This document shows, piece after piece, positions 62,768 to 64,000 of a stretch of DNA of 64,000 bases; positions within the stretch are counted from its first letter, which is position 1, and each line of letters starts with the position of its first letter. The position numbers and the translations under genes were made by a program. The DNA comes from Rehmannia glutinosa. Taxonomy: Eukaryota; Streptophyta; Magnoliopsida; Lamiales; Orobanchaceae. Location: assembly GCA_016081115.2 (NCBI GenBank), contig JABTTQ020002610.1:1302030-1366029 (forward strand). Reading direction: 5' to 3'. The notes below the pieces were generated by a model. That model was not told the DNA's origin, searched no databases, and saw only the letters and a program-made list of their open reading frames with translations.

Positions 62768-64000
62768 TGTAGTTCCCAAGGGGTGTGAAGTAAGGTTTAT
62801 AAGGGGAGGGGTTGAATAAACCTTACCAAATTTTCTATTTTAGTACTTTAAAAATTATTCATCGAGTTGACTCAAACATTTGTGTCCTTGATGGGATGAC
62901 TAAGTTGACTTTTCGGCTAAGTTACTCACTCAGCAGGAGTTCGATAGAGCTATTGATAGTATAACTTTACTTTCAAGACAAATACTTAACTTGGCTGATT
63001 GGTTTTTAACAAATGAAAGACTTAAGACTCTTTGTTTTGTTTTAAGCTTGCTTTTAACACTTGATTTTTAGCACTTGGTTATTTATCAGTTGGATAGCAA
63101 ATATAATACTAACAGCAGATATAAAGTAAATATGCATGAAAGTAAGTTTGTTGAAAGTAAATGACATGAATATTTATGGAGGTTTGAAGATGGGGTAATA
63201 TTTCTAATCCTCTCTTCTCCAACTCCCCGGAGGAATCCACTATGTAAAGATCGGTTTACAAAGTGGTGAACAAGATGGAGACAACCTTGATCACACAGTG
63301 GCTTCTCTTGTGACTCGGCCTCTTTACAGGCGGTTGCCTTGCTACTTGACTCACTTCTAAAGTTCTTGGATTTGATCACGATGCCCTCCAACAAACTTGA
63401 TAATGGTTCGACCTTAAACCTTTATGCAATCATATCTTAGAAAGTAGACCCCTTTGATTTCTTCAAAAGTTTCCTCTTCAATGATTTGAAGTTGTCTTTC
63501 CTTCACAACTTGTTTTGGATCGAGTTCCTTCGAGTTTGAGATTGAGAATTATCTTGATAAGCTTTTAGAGTATTGCGGCAGTTACATGCTTGAATATTTC
63601 TTGTTTGTTCGTGGTTTAGGTAACCTCTTCTTAATAGCTTCCTCGGCCTTTTATAGTGCACATTTGAAATTTTGCCCATTGAAGAGATAGGCTAATTTCA
63701 AATGTCACTTATGTTCGTTGGCTTGTCATGTCTTGGTTTGCATCCTTGGTGATGTTGACCTTTCCTCGTATTAATGGCATTTCATCATTTGCAAACGCGT
63801 CGGACACAAGGTGCGAGTGTTTCCCATTTGTTTATTCCTTTTGCATAGTCAGGACAAACATTTTAGACTGATGACTTTGACATATTACTATATATTGAGT
63901 AATTTTCTTGACTTTAATCAACGAATCTATGTCGCTTGTCTTGACTAGAATGTTGCCTTTACCCAGGTAACTTGAGTCCGCTCCAATCATTTAATTGACT
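62768..64000 (-). repeat. Element G 5' LTR, cut by window end
   Basis: Begins TGTAGTTCCCAAGG; TATA box at 63649-63655 (minus strand). From the length of the second 3' LTR piece, about 300 bp should remain beyond 64000. Confidence 0.92.
63649..63655 (-). promoter_or_regulatory. LTR TATA box of G (5' copy)
   Basis: TTTTATA on the plus strand in GGCCTTTTATAGTGC, the family block. Confidence 0.62.

Larger units (their letters stand above)
20504..64000 (-). mobile_element. Element G: Sirevirus-like element split by E, 5' end outside window
   Basis: Minus strand. The 3' LTR is in two pieces (20504-20844 and 51131-51679) on either side of element E. It is followed rightward by PPT, 3' ORF, linker, pol, gag, PBS and the 5' LTR (62768 to beyond 64000). 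The two LTR pieces match positions 1-341 and from 984 on of the 5' LTR, which shows that they are one LTR. G sits in the gag of C; the five bases at its left are GGAAA (20499-20503), and a matching GGAAA is expected just past the window, at roughly 64300. Confidence 0.87.

Overview
This is plant nuclear DNA made almost entirely of nested Ty1/copia LTR retrotransposons. I found no host gene, rRNA, tRNA or CRISPR array. The plant origin rests on three things seen directly: initiator-Met-type primer binding sites (TGGTATCAGAGC), copia-order pol domains (protease, integrase, reverse transcriptase, RNase H) with YVDD, and the end of a hAT-like element. The five related elements have LTRs of about 1.5 kb starting TGTTRGRAAAT and ending GGGACCTACA, a polypurine tract next to GGCATCATC, and a large extra coding region after pol. 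Together these fit the Sirevirus branch of plant copia elements. The species cannot be named from the sequence.

Layout (element letters are mine). A (+) fills 1-13127, with its 5' LTR cut by the window edge. It is followed at 13128-13446 by the end of a hAT-like DNA transposon, which abuts B (-, 13447-18163, truncated 3' ORF and pol). B is interrupted at 18164 by C (+), of which the 5' LTR and the gag start are seen (18164-20503). C is interrupted at 20504 by G (-, 20504 to beyond 64000). The 3' LTR of G is split at 20845 by E (+, 20845-51130). E is split at 29735 by F (-, 29735-44768, flanked by the 5-bp duplication GGAAG). F carries a solo LTR, H1 (39661-41138). E also carries a second solo LTR of the same foreign family, H2 (45815-47053, flanked by GAAGA). 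The insertion order is therefore B, C, G, E, F, H1, with H2 after E, and A after the hAT insertion into B.

Each element reads LTR, PBS, gag, protease, integrase, RT, RNase H, a linker of about 550 bp, a long 3' ORF region, polypurine tract, LTR. The linker has a TATA-like site about 125-140 bp before the 3' ORF start. The 3' ORF region is about 4.6 kb and encodes a globular N-terminal domain, a Lys/Pro-rich section, an acidic patch, a coiled coil and a basic tail. Every gag-pol and 3' ORF copy is broken by frameshifts and stops, so none looks able to make a full protein. I cannot tell decay from sequencing indels here.

The most unusual signals are these. The solo LTR family carries an array of small palindromes whose arms change together while the GTGGT loop stays fixed. 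A PPT-like motif inside the 3' ORF has the GGCATCATC box of the true PPT in inverted form but the same A5G5 tract. The E/G junction at 51126-51130 is a deletion scar with TTGGT microhomology. The 3' LTR of F has lost its TATA box.
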